Assembly: GCF_027943255.1 (NCBI RefSeq)
Contig: NC_072895.1
Coordinates: forward strand, 83,082,001 to 83,146,000
DNA length: 64,000 bases
Source: Anastrepha obliqua
Taxonomy: Eukaryota > Arthropoda > Insecta > Diptera > Tephritidae
Reading direction: 5' to 3'
The first letter of the stretch is position 1, and each line of letters opens with the position of its first letter. Below, piece by piece: positions 43,601-51,789 of the stretch. Below the pieces are notes generated by a model. That model saw only the letters and a list, made by a program, of their open reading frames with translations, ran no database searches and was not told the origin of the DNA. A program made the position numbers and the translations under genes.

Positions 43601-46600
43601 GAATAGATAACGTCCAAAATTTCTGGTACAAAAAGTTCACCTCAACACACCATCACCTAGCACTAGCAATTAATAAAATAATAGACCAACCACAAACCCT
43701 ACCAGAATTTCTTACAATAGGCAAAACATACATCAAACCAAAAAATAATGAAACTACCAACCCGTCCAACTATAGACCAATAACATGCCTACCTACACTA
43801 TATAAAATAATCACCTCCACAATTTCCTCGAAAATAGAAACTCATCTAACACAACAAAACGTCATAACTGATGAACAAAAAGGATGCAAAAAAAACAGTC
43901 AGGGCTGCAAGGAGCAACTTATAATTGACACAACAATTATGAAACAAGCCACATCAAAACAACGGAACCTACATTCATGCTACATAGACTACCAGAAAGC
44001 TTTCGACTCCGTGCCACATAGCTGGTTAATCAAAGTGCTTCAAATATACAAAATACACCCAAAACTAATAAACTTTCTACAAAACACAATGAATAAATGG
44101 AAAACACAAATAAATCTAATAACATCTTCAGAAACAATAACAACAGAACAAATAGACATAAAAAAAGGAATCTTCCAAGGTGACTCTCTAAGTGCTCTTT
44201 GGTTTTGTCTCTGTCTGAACCCTCTTTCCAACACCCTCAACAACACAAGATATGGATACAATATAATACACGAAAAGACTACAAAACACACGATAAACCA
44301 TCTTCTATACATGGACGACATCAAACTATACGCCTCCACACAAACACACCTAAAAGCACTTTTAAAAATAACAGAACAAATAACAAACGATATAAAAATG
44401 AGTTTTGGCATCAGTAAATGTAAAGCACAACACATAGAGAAAGGAAAATGGACTGACACACTGACTGAAACGTTAAACGATCAAATCCTTGAAAACATGG
44501 AAGAACATGAAACGTACAAGTATCTTGGATTCCAACAAAGTACAAAAATAGACCACACCTCTATTAAAAACTACCTTTCACTGCAATACAAAAAACGCCT
44601 TAACCAGATACTTAAAACACAACTAAATTCCAAAAACCTCTGTAAAGCAATCAACACCTATGCCATACCAATACTCACTTACTCCTTTGGAATAATAAAC
44701 TGGACCAAAACTGATATTGACAACCTGGAAAGAACAACGAGAAGACAACTTACCAAACATAGAAAACTTCACCCCAACTCATGCACACAAAGACTTACAA
44801 TACCAAGACTACAAGGAGGAAGAGGATTTATTGATATCCAAAACCTTCACAATAGCCAAATCTCAACATTAAGACAATTTTTCCACACCCACACATCTGA
44901 TCTACACAAAGCAATAGTCCTTGCAGATAAGCACTACACCCCACTAAACCTACAAAACACTGAAATAACAATCACCCAAACAACTGTTGACGAAAAGAAA
45001 ACTATTTGGGCACAGAAACAGCTACACGGAAAACACTTACATCTTATGGAAGACCCAAATATTGACAAAATGAATAGCTACACTTGGCTTCAGAGAGGAG
45101 AGCTTCATCCTGAAACGGAAGGGTTTATAATTGCCGTTCAAGACCAAGTAATTCTCACCAAAAACTATCAAAAATACATAATCAAAGACCCAAGTATAAC
45201 TAACGACAAATGTCGAAGATGCCAAATACACCCAGAAACAATAGACCACATAACCGCAGGATGTCAAATTTTAGCAGGCACAGAATATACACTTAGACAC
45301 AACATAGTTGCAAAAATAATACATCAAGAAATAGCCAATAAACAACATTTACAAGAAAACAAAGATCCATATTACAAATATATCCCTTCAAACATCTTAG
45401 ACAATGAAGAACATACCCTATACTGGGACACTACAATACACACCGATAAAACTGTAATAAGCAATAAACCGGATATTACTTTAATAAATAAAATAAACAA
45501 AATAACATACTTCATAGAAATCAGCACCCCAAATGATACCAACATACACAGAAAATATGTAGAAAAAATTGAAAAATATAGTGAACTAACGCAAGAAATA
45601 AAACGAATATGGAAACAAAAAACTGTAAAAACAATTCCATTTGTGATTTCAGCAACTGGAATACTCCACAAAACATTTATTAAAAACTTAAAAGAACTCA
45701 ACATCAACCCAATTATACATCATAAGATACAAAAAGCAGTCATTTTAAAAACATGCAACATTATTAGAAAAACATTGACATAAATAAATAAACACTGACA
45801 TAAATATTAATAAAATAATACAAAACATAACACAAAAAAAAAAGTGCCGACACGACTTGCAGCACGAAACTGCCGTCATGCTCGGTGAAAATGGACCCCG
45901 CCTCGCGCGGTATGCGGGGGGGAGAGTGGCGTGGAAAATAATAATAAAAAAGTTGAGGCTAAGGGTTTTATGGACTACAACGGTATTGTTCACCACAAAT
46001 TTTTGCTAGAAAGTTAGACAGTTAATAGTGGGCATCCTTACCGGACATTGTCCGTTGGGTGTTCACGCCGTAAGACTTGGGATTACCTCAAGTCCGTTCT
46101 GCAGAAACTGTCTGGAGGACGAGGTGGAAACATCCCAACACCTTCTTCTCAGCTGCCCTGCTCTCGTCTGGCAAAGACTTACAAACTGGGCTCTCACTTT
46201 TTCGCTACGCCTGGGGATATAGCCGGCGTAAGTATCATAAATTTGGTGAAGTTCATTAATAGCTTGTTACGGCTAACTACGAACGTAAATCAGCCCCCGT
46301 CGGCGCCGTCGTAAAATGTATGGTCATCATCGTATCTAATCCCAAGGCTCCTTCTTCCTTCCCATCTCCTTTCTCCTCTCCCATGTATGGCACCACAACG
46401 GACGAATTTCTTCACATTTGTCCAAGTGAGCCCTTTAGCTAGGGCAGCCATTTAACCTAACCTAACCTAGACAGTTAATAGACTAATATTTGGGCGTTAT
46501 GAAACGTTGAAGTGAAGCAATTCGCCAAAAAAGAAAGAATTTGTTTTAAAACAACTTGTAGATTTTACACCATGATAACGCTCCATCACACAGTTCCTCC

Positions 46601-48098
46601 ATTATCCGTGAAGTTTTTAATAAGAACGAAATGGATACCGTCCAACAACTATCGATTTCACCTCATATGGCTCCTTGCGACTTTCCCCTGTTTGATCGAG
46701 TCGAAAAACTATTACACTGAAAGCGTTTTAACATCCGAAAGGAAGTAAAAGAAAAATGAAAACTGCTCTGATTGCTATATCGGAGTTAGAATTCCAAAAA
46801 TGTTTCCAGATCTGGATGAAACGCTGGTATAAGTGCGTTGCAGTTGATGGAGAGTATCATCACTTTTGAGGAATAAATTTGTATTTTGATTTGTACTGTG
46901 GGAACTGTTTGGTCGAAGTGGTATACATATAAATTCCCTATGCTTCCCCTTTCTTTTAACAAAATTAATTCATCTTCATCAGGCGATATTTTTAAGCTTT
47001 GCACTATGAAAATTGAAATATGCTTCATATGCGGATCATAGGCTCATCGCGTTCGTAGCTGCATGAAAACTACACGACGTGTTGTGTCGTGTGTGGGAGG
47101 TCTTAGGCGACTACTGCCTGTGATAGTAGTTGTGAAAATTTAGTCCCGCATACCAATTCAAGCCAGAAAATGGAAAATATGCAGCTTAAGAAGATTGAAA
47201 ATACAAAAGTGAGCATGAATTTTTAATTAAAACACACAGCCTTTTTTACAAAAAAAAAAGGTATATGTAAAACTTTATTAAACTTTATATAAATTATAAC
47301 TTTTTTACTATTTTTAGCAACATTAGATGTTAAGTTAGACACAATTTCAATACATAATTTCCATTTTCTGTGTTAATTTGGTGCAGGTCTTTCTGTCTGT
47401 GTATAAAAACTTTGTTCCACACTCCCAAAGTGATTGCAGAGTTAGAAACTGGCCCTCTACGAGTATTTATGTAGCCTGGGTTGAATACTTTCGCGTGTAT
47501 TTAGTTTCGCGCTGATATTGTTGAACACTTTGGACGGGCAGTATAAAGTTTCCTGTATGACAACAACAAAGAAGAGAAAACATAAATTAGTCTTAAGTCG
47601 GAAATGTCAGCCTACTAAAAAGTGAATTTACTTCAACCCATAGCATAGCACAGCACAACACAACATAAGCATAGTTAGCCTCGTAAAACGCTGAATATGT
47701 GGTAATTTTGAAAAAAATATCAAATAAAAATTCAATTAACACCCGTTTCGAGAAACTTCTCGCCTCAGGTGAAAACCGAATGGGGTACCTGCTGACCCGC
47801 CACTTGAATGCCAATTCAAATTGTCCATTTTTAAGACTGTTAGGTATGAAATTTGCCAATATAATAAATCATAAATTGACAGTTGGTCTAAGGAACGTTG
47901 AAAGAATGTGCAACAACAACAACAACAACGAACATTTGTAGCATGGTATCATACTCGTATGCGTTGAGGTTTACTTACCGGAGGGACAAGGTCCATCCAT
48001 ACAGGGATTGTGTTTGGTGCAGCTACGTCCATCACCTTCATAGCCATCGGGACAGGCATCACACTGCGCTCCATTCAACGTATCGTGACACTGAACGC
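37138..48098 (-). CDS. Tsp: Thrombospondin homologue, last eight exons (partial gene)
   Basis: Secreted, calcium-binding, oligomeric extracellular matrix glycoprotein. In Drosophila, Tsp acts at muscle-tendon junctions as an integrin ligand (established knowledge). Exons: 48098-47979, 39520-39314, 39251-39136, 39077-38302, 38243-38146, 38092-37489, 37419-37286, 37208-37138. Joined coding length after the first split codon is 2124 nt, open to a TAG, giving ~707 residues: EGF-like modules, aspartate-rich type 3 repeats, then the C-terminal lectin-like domain. All introns are GT-AG, and six are 53-77 bp. The first intron here is ~8.46 kb and contains nested transposons. The N-terminal domain, coiled coil and signal peptide exons must lie upstream (higher coordinates) and were not found. 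All visible exons are intact, so the gene is probably functional. Confidence 0.95.
37286..37419 (-). CDS. Tsp: Tsp exon: C-terminal domain, continued
   Basis: Encodes [20 protein letters not shown] and [19 protein letters not shown], matching the conserved end of the TSP_C domain (GGRLGxFxFSQE). Donor GTGCGT. Confidence 0.96.
37489..38092 (-). CDS. Tsp: Tsp exon: last type 3 repeat and most of the C-terminal domain
   Basis: Starts [20 protein letters not shown], then the thrombospondin C-terminal (TSP_C) domain: [80 protein letters not shown] and [17 protein letters not shown]. These positions are strongly conserved in metazoan thrombospondins. Donor GTAAAT. Confidence 0.97.
38146..38243 (-). 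CDS. Tsp: Tsp exon: type 3 repeat
   Basis: Encodes [20 protein letters not shown] and [12 protein letters not shown], one more type 3 repeat. Flanking introns are 58 and 53 bp. Donor GTATGC. Confidence 0.94.
38302..39077 (-). CDS. Tsp: Tsp exon: last EGF modules and most type 3 repeats
   Basis: Opens [14 protein letters not shown], completes the EGF modules ([15 protein letters not shown]), then runs through repeated blocks such as [50 protein letters not shown] and [18 protein letters not shown]. These are the thrombospondin type 3 repeats, whose Asp residues bind many calcium ions. The exon ends within a DTDGDGK block. Donor GTAAGT. Confidence 0.96.
39136..39251 (-). CDS. Tsp: Tsp exon: calcium-binding EGF module start
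   Basis: Encodes [20 protein letters not shown] and [19 protein letters not shown]. Contains the DIDEC calcium-binding signature. Acceptor ATATCTCAG, donor GTAAGA. Confidence 0.93.
39314..39520 (-). CDS. Tsp: Tsp exon: EGF-like modules
   Basis: Begins [20 protein letters not shown] (first Gly split across the 8.46-kb intron) and includes [14 protein letters not shown], a calcium-binding EGF start (DINEC), ending [10 protein letters not shown]. Acceptor CATATAG, donor GTGGGT. Confidence 0.93.
40558..40672 (+). mobile_element. Short retroposon end with (AAT)n tail
   Basis: About 70 bp of unique DNA (GACAGCCGATGGCCTATGCT ... ATACAAATTT) followed by (AAT)n. ATAAAAAAGTTG occurs just before it (40546-40557) and again after the Dong-type elements (about 45943-45954), which fits a ~12-bp target duplication from this first insertion. 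Too short to assign to a LINE or SINE family. Confidence 0.5.
40626..40672. repeat. (AAT)n microsatellite, about 15 units
   Basis: Uninterrupted AAT/TAA repeats at the left side of the first Dong-type copy. Shorter runs remain between the two copies (41926-41941) and after the second (45935-45945). Confidence 0.95.
40673..41925 (+). mobile_element. Dong/R4-type LINE, 5'-truncated copy
   Basis: Matches the last ~1.25 kb of the full copy (44686-45935) with only about six base differences. Truncation falls at an internal GGAATAATAA in the element, so the 5' junction shares short homology with the AAT repeat. It retains codons for the end of the RT protein and the 3' UTR ending GTATGCGGGGGGGAGAGTGG. 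Confidence 0.93.
40681..41766 (+). pseudogene. Dong-type RT protein, C-terminal 360 residues
   Basis: Frame open from the truncation point to TGA at 41764-41766, including the [18 protein letters not shown] zinc knuckle and the RPD endonuclease motif ([10 protein letters not shown]). The full copy has NKPD and ends in TAA. Lacking the RT domain, 5' UTR and start, it is non-functional by truncation, not by decay. Confidence 0.9.
41942..42282 (+). promoter_or_regulatory. 5' UTR of the Dong-type element with repeated motif
   Basis: Begins AGCCCGCAAGGGCATCTCC and can fold: CATCTCC pairs with GGGGATG and AGCCCG with CGGGCT around it. A motif of the form GGGATnAnGGnnnTGACnAATCC with CGG and AGTC after it occurs three times (about 41965-42003, 42027-42067, 42192-42231). 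Possibly a structured RNA or promoter array. Function not shown. Confidence 0.5.
42283..45783 (+). CDS. Dong/R4-type single ORF: Myb-like domain, RT, REL endonuclease
   Basis: 1166 aa, no internal stop. N-terminus (residues ~45-100) has a Myb-like stretch ([20 protein letters not shown] ... [10 protein letters not shown]) likely used for DNA recognition. A low-complexity Asn-rich linker follows (~140-180). The RT domain has [50 protein letters not shown] and catalytic YMDD at 676-679. At the C-terminus are a CX2CX8HX4C knuckle (C977, C980, H989, C994) and a restriction-like endonuclease motif PDX14E (P1063-D1064, E1079). This domain order and a C-terminal endonuclease instead of an APE type define the R2/R4 group, and the YMDDIKLYA and GDSLS forms favour R4/Dong. 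The start ATG at 42283 follows an in-frame TGA. It looks competent for target-primed reverse transcription. Confidence 0.93.
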   Translation: MRASDERRNGRERRGNQEPDHDDNSQQPAPNVLPEQQTTTKPGKPRQRIAWTTKMNEDIMHCYYTATKLDTLKTGYRTDFHRLFIQLYPQYEHKITAQRVSDQKRAIMTNKLLTDVNIENIKQEVANKIASIHNNNIEQNITQNPNNNNQINDLIDQNNNEEQSPNRNTNRAEITNNPNNDMIAKTLNEINTNLIKWEGVNPVSRPRIPKLIFKKDTIKYIETINNTILPTMLNYNSTIENIHTYIYIAAITTTILNNQHPITQNNKIFNSGKHKWQIRIENKVNEFRRNLGRLTQYKNGNRSKNIIKHINVLQQKNNKPLDEIIDTHKQKLKVYAARLTRYKESNQRRTDNKLFTNNQKTFYKKLASKEDFQIIPPTKEQITNYWKNIWSIPTQHNESATWIRQEEHRQKDLQPQHNIALSTEELTNIINKTHNWKCPGIDNVQNFWYKKFTSTHHHLALAINKIIDQPQTLPEFLTIGKTYIKPKNNETTNPSNYRPITCLPTLYKIITSTISSKIETHLTQQNVITDEQKGCKKNSQGCKEQLIIDTTIMKQATSKQRNLHSCYIDYQKAFDSVPHSWLIKVLQIYKIHPKLINFLQNTMNKWKTQINLITSSETITTEQIDIKKGIFQGDSLSALWFCLCLNPLSNTLNNTRYGYNIIHEKTTKHTINHLLYMDDIKLYASTQTHLKALLKITEQITNDIKMSFGISKCKAQHIEKGKWTDTLTETLNDQILENMEEHETYKYLGFQQSTKIDHTSIKNYLSLQYKKRLNQILKTQLNSKNLCKAINTYAIPILTYSFGIINWTKTDIDNLERTTRRQLTKHRKLHPNSCTQRLTIPRLQGGRGFIDIQNLHNSQISTLRQFFHTHTSDLHKAIVLADKHYTPLNLQNTEITITQTTVDEKKTIWAQKQLHGKHLHLMEDPNIDKMNSYTWLQRGELHPETEGFIIAVQDQVILTKNYQKYIIKDPSITNDKCRRCQIHPETIDHITAGCQILAGTEYTLRHNIVAKIIHQEIANKQHLQENKDPYYKYIPSNILDNEEHTLYWDTTIHTDKTVISNKPDITLINKINKITYFIEISTPNDTNIHRKYVEKIEKYSELTQEIKRIWKQKTVKTIPFVISATGILHKTFIKNLKELNINPIIHHKIQKAVILKTCNIIRKTLT
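46028..46467 (+). mobile_element. LOA-like LINE 3' end with 14-bp duplication
   Basis: Encodes [20 protein letters not shown] and [20 protein letters not shown], the C-terminal zinc-knuckle region seen at 18502-18945 and 55330-55480, then a 3' UTR ending TTAACCTAACCTAACC. Flanked by TAGACAGTTAATAG at 46014-46027 and 46468-46481. It lies inside the mariner remnant of the Tsp intron. Confidence 0.88.
46871..47978. other. Rest of the large Tsp intron, no gene seen
   Basis: AT-rich with a CAACAACAACAACAACAAC microsatellite near 47910. No transposon or domain recognised. Confidence 0.5.
47979..48098 (-). CDS. Tsp: Tsp exon: EGF-like module
   Basis: Encodes [20 protein letters not shown] and [19 protein letters not shown]. 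Cysteine spacing fits a thrombospondin EGF-type module. The acceptor is TTGTTGCAGAG, and using the AG at 48100-48099 gives phase 1 (a G from upstream completes Gly), the phase of the next acceptor too. Donor GTAAGT. A neighbouring AG two bases earlier is possible but would change phase. Confidence 0.9.
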
Positions 48099-48119
48099 CT
48101 CTGCAACAATAAAATAATG

Positions 48120-49105
48120 AAAAAAAAAAAACAACAACAACATTAACAGTACAAAAATAATAATAACAAGAGAAACTTTAATGAAAAGTGTTGGTAGTGG
48201 ACCACTTGACTTCGCTATGGGACGTACGTTATGAGTTAGCACGTTTGACAGCAAAAGCAACAACAACAACAACAGTGTGTGTGTGTATGTTAGGACAAAC
48301 ATATATAAATGATCTTCGTTGGAAGGCTGCGTTCGCCGTTTGACAGACAAAATAAGCTGAAAGGTGATTTTCACATGAACTTCGCATATTTCACACTCGT
48401 GTGAATAAAAGGTGGTTGCAACAAAGGCAAGTAAATGAGAGATGGAGCACAAAAAACGGAAGAAATTGAAGTGAAGTTAGGGAAATTGATGCTTTGATTG
48501 AAAGCGCAGGTAAGTTTTTTGTTTTCAAGTCAGTAAAAAAGTGAAAAAATTACCATTTTTAAATTATTTATGGAGAATATAATTTAAAAAAAAATGACGA
48601 GTAGAATAGTCTAATATCGCGCAGAAATGTAGTTTCTATACCCAGTGCACGCTTAAGGGAACTACAACCGAAGCAGCAGTAAATAATTGACAAATTTTAA
48701 AACACAGCCTTAAAATACTTTGCCAACTTAGTAGCTGGTTTATTTCTGAAAGTACTTCCAAAGTGAAAGTGGTTCCTATACAAATGCAAAAATAATTCAA
48801 TTTTTTTTAATAACTCTTTTCTCTAAATAAAAAAAAACACTTTAAGTAATGGAAATCTTTATTTTGACCTTTACGCGCTCCATTCAGAAATATCAAATAT
48901 GGTTCACGTCCGACGTCATTTGCAAAACTTGACAATCTTTTGAGAGAGAGATTTATTTTGCGCCACCTTGTATTTCAATGATTATATTGCATATACTTGG
49001 TCCCTGCGTCCTGTATTAAGTCTCCTCAAATTTATTGTACTACAAATGATGGAACCTAGAATTGGATGCCTTTTAAAAATAAGGTTTGGTTTTCATAAGA
49101 TTTTT
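48120..49105. other. Upstream Tsp intron or flank; microsatellites only
   Basis: Holds (AAC)n and (GT)n runs near 48128-48146 and 48255-48290. No further Tsp exon could be recognised here. Confidence 0.45.
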
Positions 49106-49110
49106 TCATA

Positions 49111-49653
49111 GGGTTTTTCAGTAAGAGCGCTTCATTTTTTAAACTTTTTTGAATAAAACACAAACGGTTTGACTTTTTTAACTAATTTTTTTTTTATTAT
49201 CGAGTTTGAACATATACATTTAAGTATGAAACTCGATTTCTTTTGCATGACCACCGCGTGCACGTTTTACGAAGTCCAATCGTTGAACCCAATTTTCGAC
49301 CACTCTTTTGCATAAATCGGCCGAAATTCCAGCAATTTCGCGTTCAATATTGGCTCTGAGCTCACAAATCGTCGCCGGCTTGTTACTGTAGACCAATGAC
49401 TTCACATAACCCCAAAACGGGACGGCTTGTTAAATGGACCGTAAAATGGCCGAAATGCTCTTAAAGTAGCAGCAACAGAACGATTATTTTCATAAAAAAT
49501 TTACACGATTTGCAATCGTTGCTCAAGTGTGTAGCGTTCCATGATGAAATGTATACTAATGAAGTTTACAAATGACAAGCGAAAAATAAAAAATATTGCA
49601 TCGCTCGCCCTCCCTATCGGAAAAAAGTTGAAGCGCACCTATTGAATAACCCT
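49111..49653 (-). mobile_element. Tc1/mariner-type element, internally deleted
   Basis: Inverted ends of about 24 bp: GGGTTTTTCAGTAAGAGCGC at the left and GCGCACCTATTGAATAACCC at the right, with TA outside both. On the minus strand the transposase start (MERYTLEQRLQIV, stop, IFYENNRSVAATLRAFRPFY; ATG near 49543) is followed, after loss of the catalytic centre, by MKSLVYSNKPATICELRANI and WVQRLDFVKRARGGHAKEIE to the stop at 49220. Related in layout to the DD41D elements but with different termini. Confidence 0.8.
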
Positions 49654-50599
49654 ATACATTCGAAATCTCAACATTTTTTGCCGAGCAAATAACTCCAGTA
49701 ATATTATATAATTAAATATTTCATGCCAACTCAGACCTTCCCAATGGCAGTGACCTATAAATCGACTCGGCTATGGCCGCCCGATTAGTTCAGGAATACA
49801 AGATGAAACCCGTCCAAATCGTTGCCTCGACTGTTCCCTAAGGAAGCCATCCGATCTAATCTAACCTTATTAACTGTTTCTGTCTTTGCCACACGTAACG
49901 TCCAGTGGATGTTGATCATAATACTTGGATCAAAGTTTAGCGATAGGTCCCATAAACCTTCCAGCGGTCAGTTGATATCGCAAAACGGCTGATAAGGCTA
50001 GAACAGAACTTAGTGCTTAATGGAAAAAATGAAAAATTAGTTTTTGATAAGCTTTGTTGAAACCAAAGAAAGTCCTTGTTCTGGTCAATTTCAGCATTCA
50101 AAAAATCAGTAATTATCATTTCGCAACCGAAATTGCGTTTCTTGTCGAAAAACGTTCTCAAATTGTCACTCACTGCGGAAACATTGCATTCTTCACAATG
50201 ACGCGTTTAAGCTTTCCGAATAATCACAAGAGTACTATATCTCTCAAAGTGTATCCAAAGATACAAAGTGCCTTTTTTAAATTTCCGAAATCCAGAGATT
50301 TCGCCATTTTTCCCCGGATCTCGCCCCAAAATGCTATTGCGTCGTCTTAGAGGCATTTCTGTGTCCATCGGTTACGGTTTCGTCCTCTTCATTTTTCTGA
50401 GTTTGTTCTTCCCAACAAACGAATTTATCATAGACATTTTAAGGTTATTCTAAAAAGTTTTCGAGGCACACGAAAAGAGTTTTTCAGTTCCTTTTTGAGT
50501 CCGGAAAAGTTTGGTGGCTTCCATATATTCAAACTGTTTCAAGTGTAATGGAATACATGGATGCAAATGGCATCTTTCGATTTACAATTTGGAGCTTTT

Positions 50600-50870
50600 T
50601 TACATTAATCATCATCTCTCGCACTATCTCTATCTTTATTTGCGGCCACTTCACAGGTCGTTTTCCAATTTTCTTTGTTTTCGCGCATACTTGCGCGGGG
50701 ACTGCCGACATTACGCATTAGCCTAGATAACGCGTTGATTATTCTTACGTCTTTTTCACTGGCTGACTGTAAATGATGCTTAAAATTCATTTTCGAGTCA
50801 ATAAATGCTCCCAGGTATTTGATATATGGCTGAGACGTTATGTCATGGTCAGCCACCGTGATCACTAAGT
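50600..50870 (-). pseudogene. R1-like LINE RT scrap, minus strand
   Basis: Reads ITVADHDITSQPYIKYLGAF, IDSKMNFKHHLQSASEK and NALSRLMRNVGSPRASMREN, the stretch just after the RT catalytic core in R1-clade proteins. It lies head to head with a plus-strand R1 fragment starting ~35 bp away. Confidence 0.7.
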
Positions 50871-50904
50871 CTTCACGTACCCATATTTATCTCTATCTCT
50901 CTCA

Positions 50905-51780
50905 GGAATACACAGTGACGGATGGTGTACCGCAAAGCTCGGTTCTTGGCCCTACTTTGTGGAACGCAATGTAGGATGTCATCCTCAAAATGGAACTGCC
51001 CCTAAATGCAACACTGTTGGGATACGCAGACGATATTGCGTTAGTTGTGACGGGGAAACATGTCATTGATGTGGAAATCACCTGGAACGAGGCGATAGCG
51101 AGGATTGAGCGCTGGATGTGCAATGCAAAACTTCAGCTAGCAGCGCAGAAGCAGTCTTGTTAAGCAAAAGAAGAGTTTGACGGTAAATGTCGGAGGTGTC
51201 AACATCCAGTCTAAACTGGAATACAGTACGTAGGGGTTATTCTTGACTCGTGCGTGACCTTCAGAGAGTAAAGAGAAAGTCAGTACGAAAGGCGCCGTAG
51301 TTACGAATGCTCTAACACGGTTGCTGCCAAACGTTGGGGGAGCCGAAGGTGAGAGGAGGAGGCTTCTATCTACTGTAGCAGACTTCGTCTCGTTATAAGC
51401 CGCTCTCATTTGGTTCCAAGTCCGAGAAACCCACCTACGAGAGGCCAGTCAGGTTTATAGGATGAATATCGGAAGATGCAATTTGCGTGATTGCCAGAAC
51501 ATTTTCTCTGAATATCCGAGCACGTAAACTAAACCGTCTCTATTCAAGTCGTTGCGCAAAACTAATAAGGGACCAAAGGTTGGAACAGCGAATTGCGTCA
51601 CTTAACGAATGGCTGCGAATATGGGATATTTCTTCTAAAGATCGCTCGACACAAGAGTTCATCCCTAACCTTGCTACGTAGTTACGACAAAGGCACGGAG
51701 AAGTCGATTATTTTCTCTCTCACATGCTGAGCGAACACGGATGATTCCAATATTATCTGCATATGTTTAGTCTCTCCGCT
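50905..51780 (+). pseudogene. R1-like LINE remnant, plus strand
   Basis: Blocks: YTVTDGVPQSSVLGPTLWNA, NATLLGYADDIALVVTGKHV (YADD), WMCNAKLQLAAQK, YVGVILDSCVTFRE, ALTRLLPNVGGAEGERRRLL, and an end region RSTQEFIPNLAT and RHGEVDYFLSHMLSEHG. No RNase H. Stops and frameshifts throughout. 5' truncated. Confidence 0.8.
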
Positions 51781-51789
51781 TCACTACAC

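Larger units (their letters stand above)
41942..45935 (+). mobile_element. Dong/R4-type non-LTR retrotransposon, apparently full length
   Basis: Layout: ~340-bp 5' UTR, one ORF (42283-45783) and ~150-bp 3' UTR ending GGGGGGAGAGTGGCGTGG. Both ends abut AAT/TAA repeats. From the literature as I recall it, the Bombyx Dong element of the R4 clade inserts in TAA repeats, and this placement fits. There is no poly(A) tail. The intact ORF and near identity with the neighbouring copy point to recent activity. Sense is opposite to Tsp. Confidence 0.92.
40156..46870 (+). pseudogene. mariner remnant in the Tsp intron, split by retroelements
   Basis: Pieces on the plus strand: 40156-40380 (N-terminal [38 protein letters not shown]), 40480-40557 ([19 protein letters not shown]), 45947-46027 ([18 protein letters not shown]), and 46482-46870 ([51 protein letters not shown]). 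Together they follow one transposase from start to end, with internal deletions, stops and frameshifts. Gaps are an (AAT)-tailed retroposon with the Dong-type elements in it, and a LOA-like LINE end. It is antisense to Tsp. Confidence 0.7.

Noticed and set aside
48075..48452. 125-codon minus-strand frame as an upstream Tsp exon
   Set aside because: It lacks cysteine spacing of an EGF module and includes a low-complexity leucine run from an (AAC)n microsatellite. Only 48098-47979 is supported as exon.
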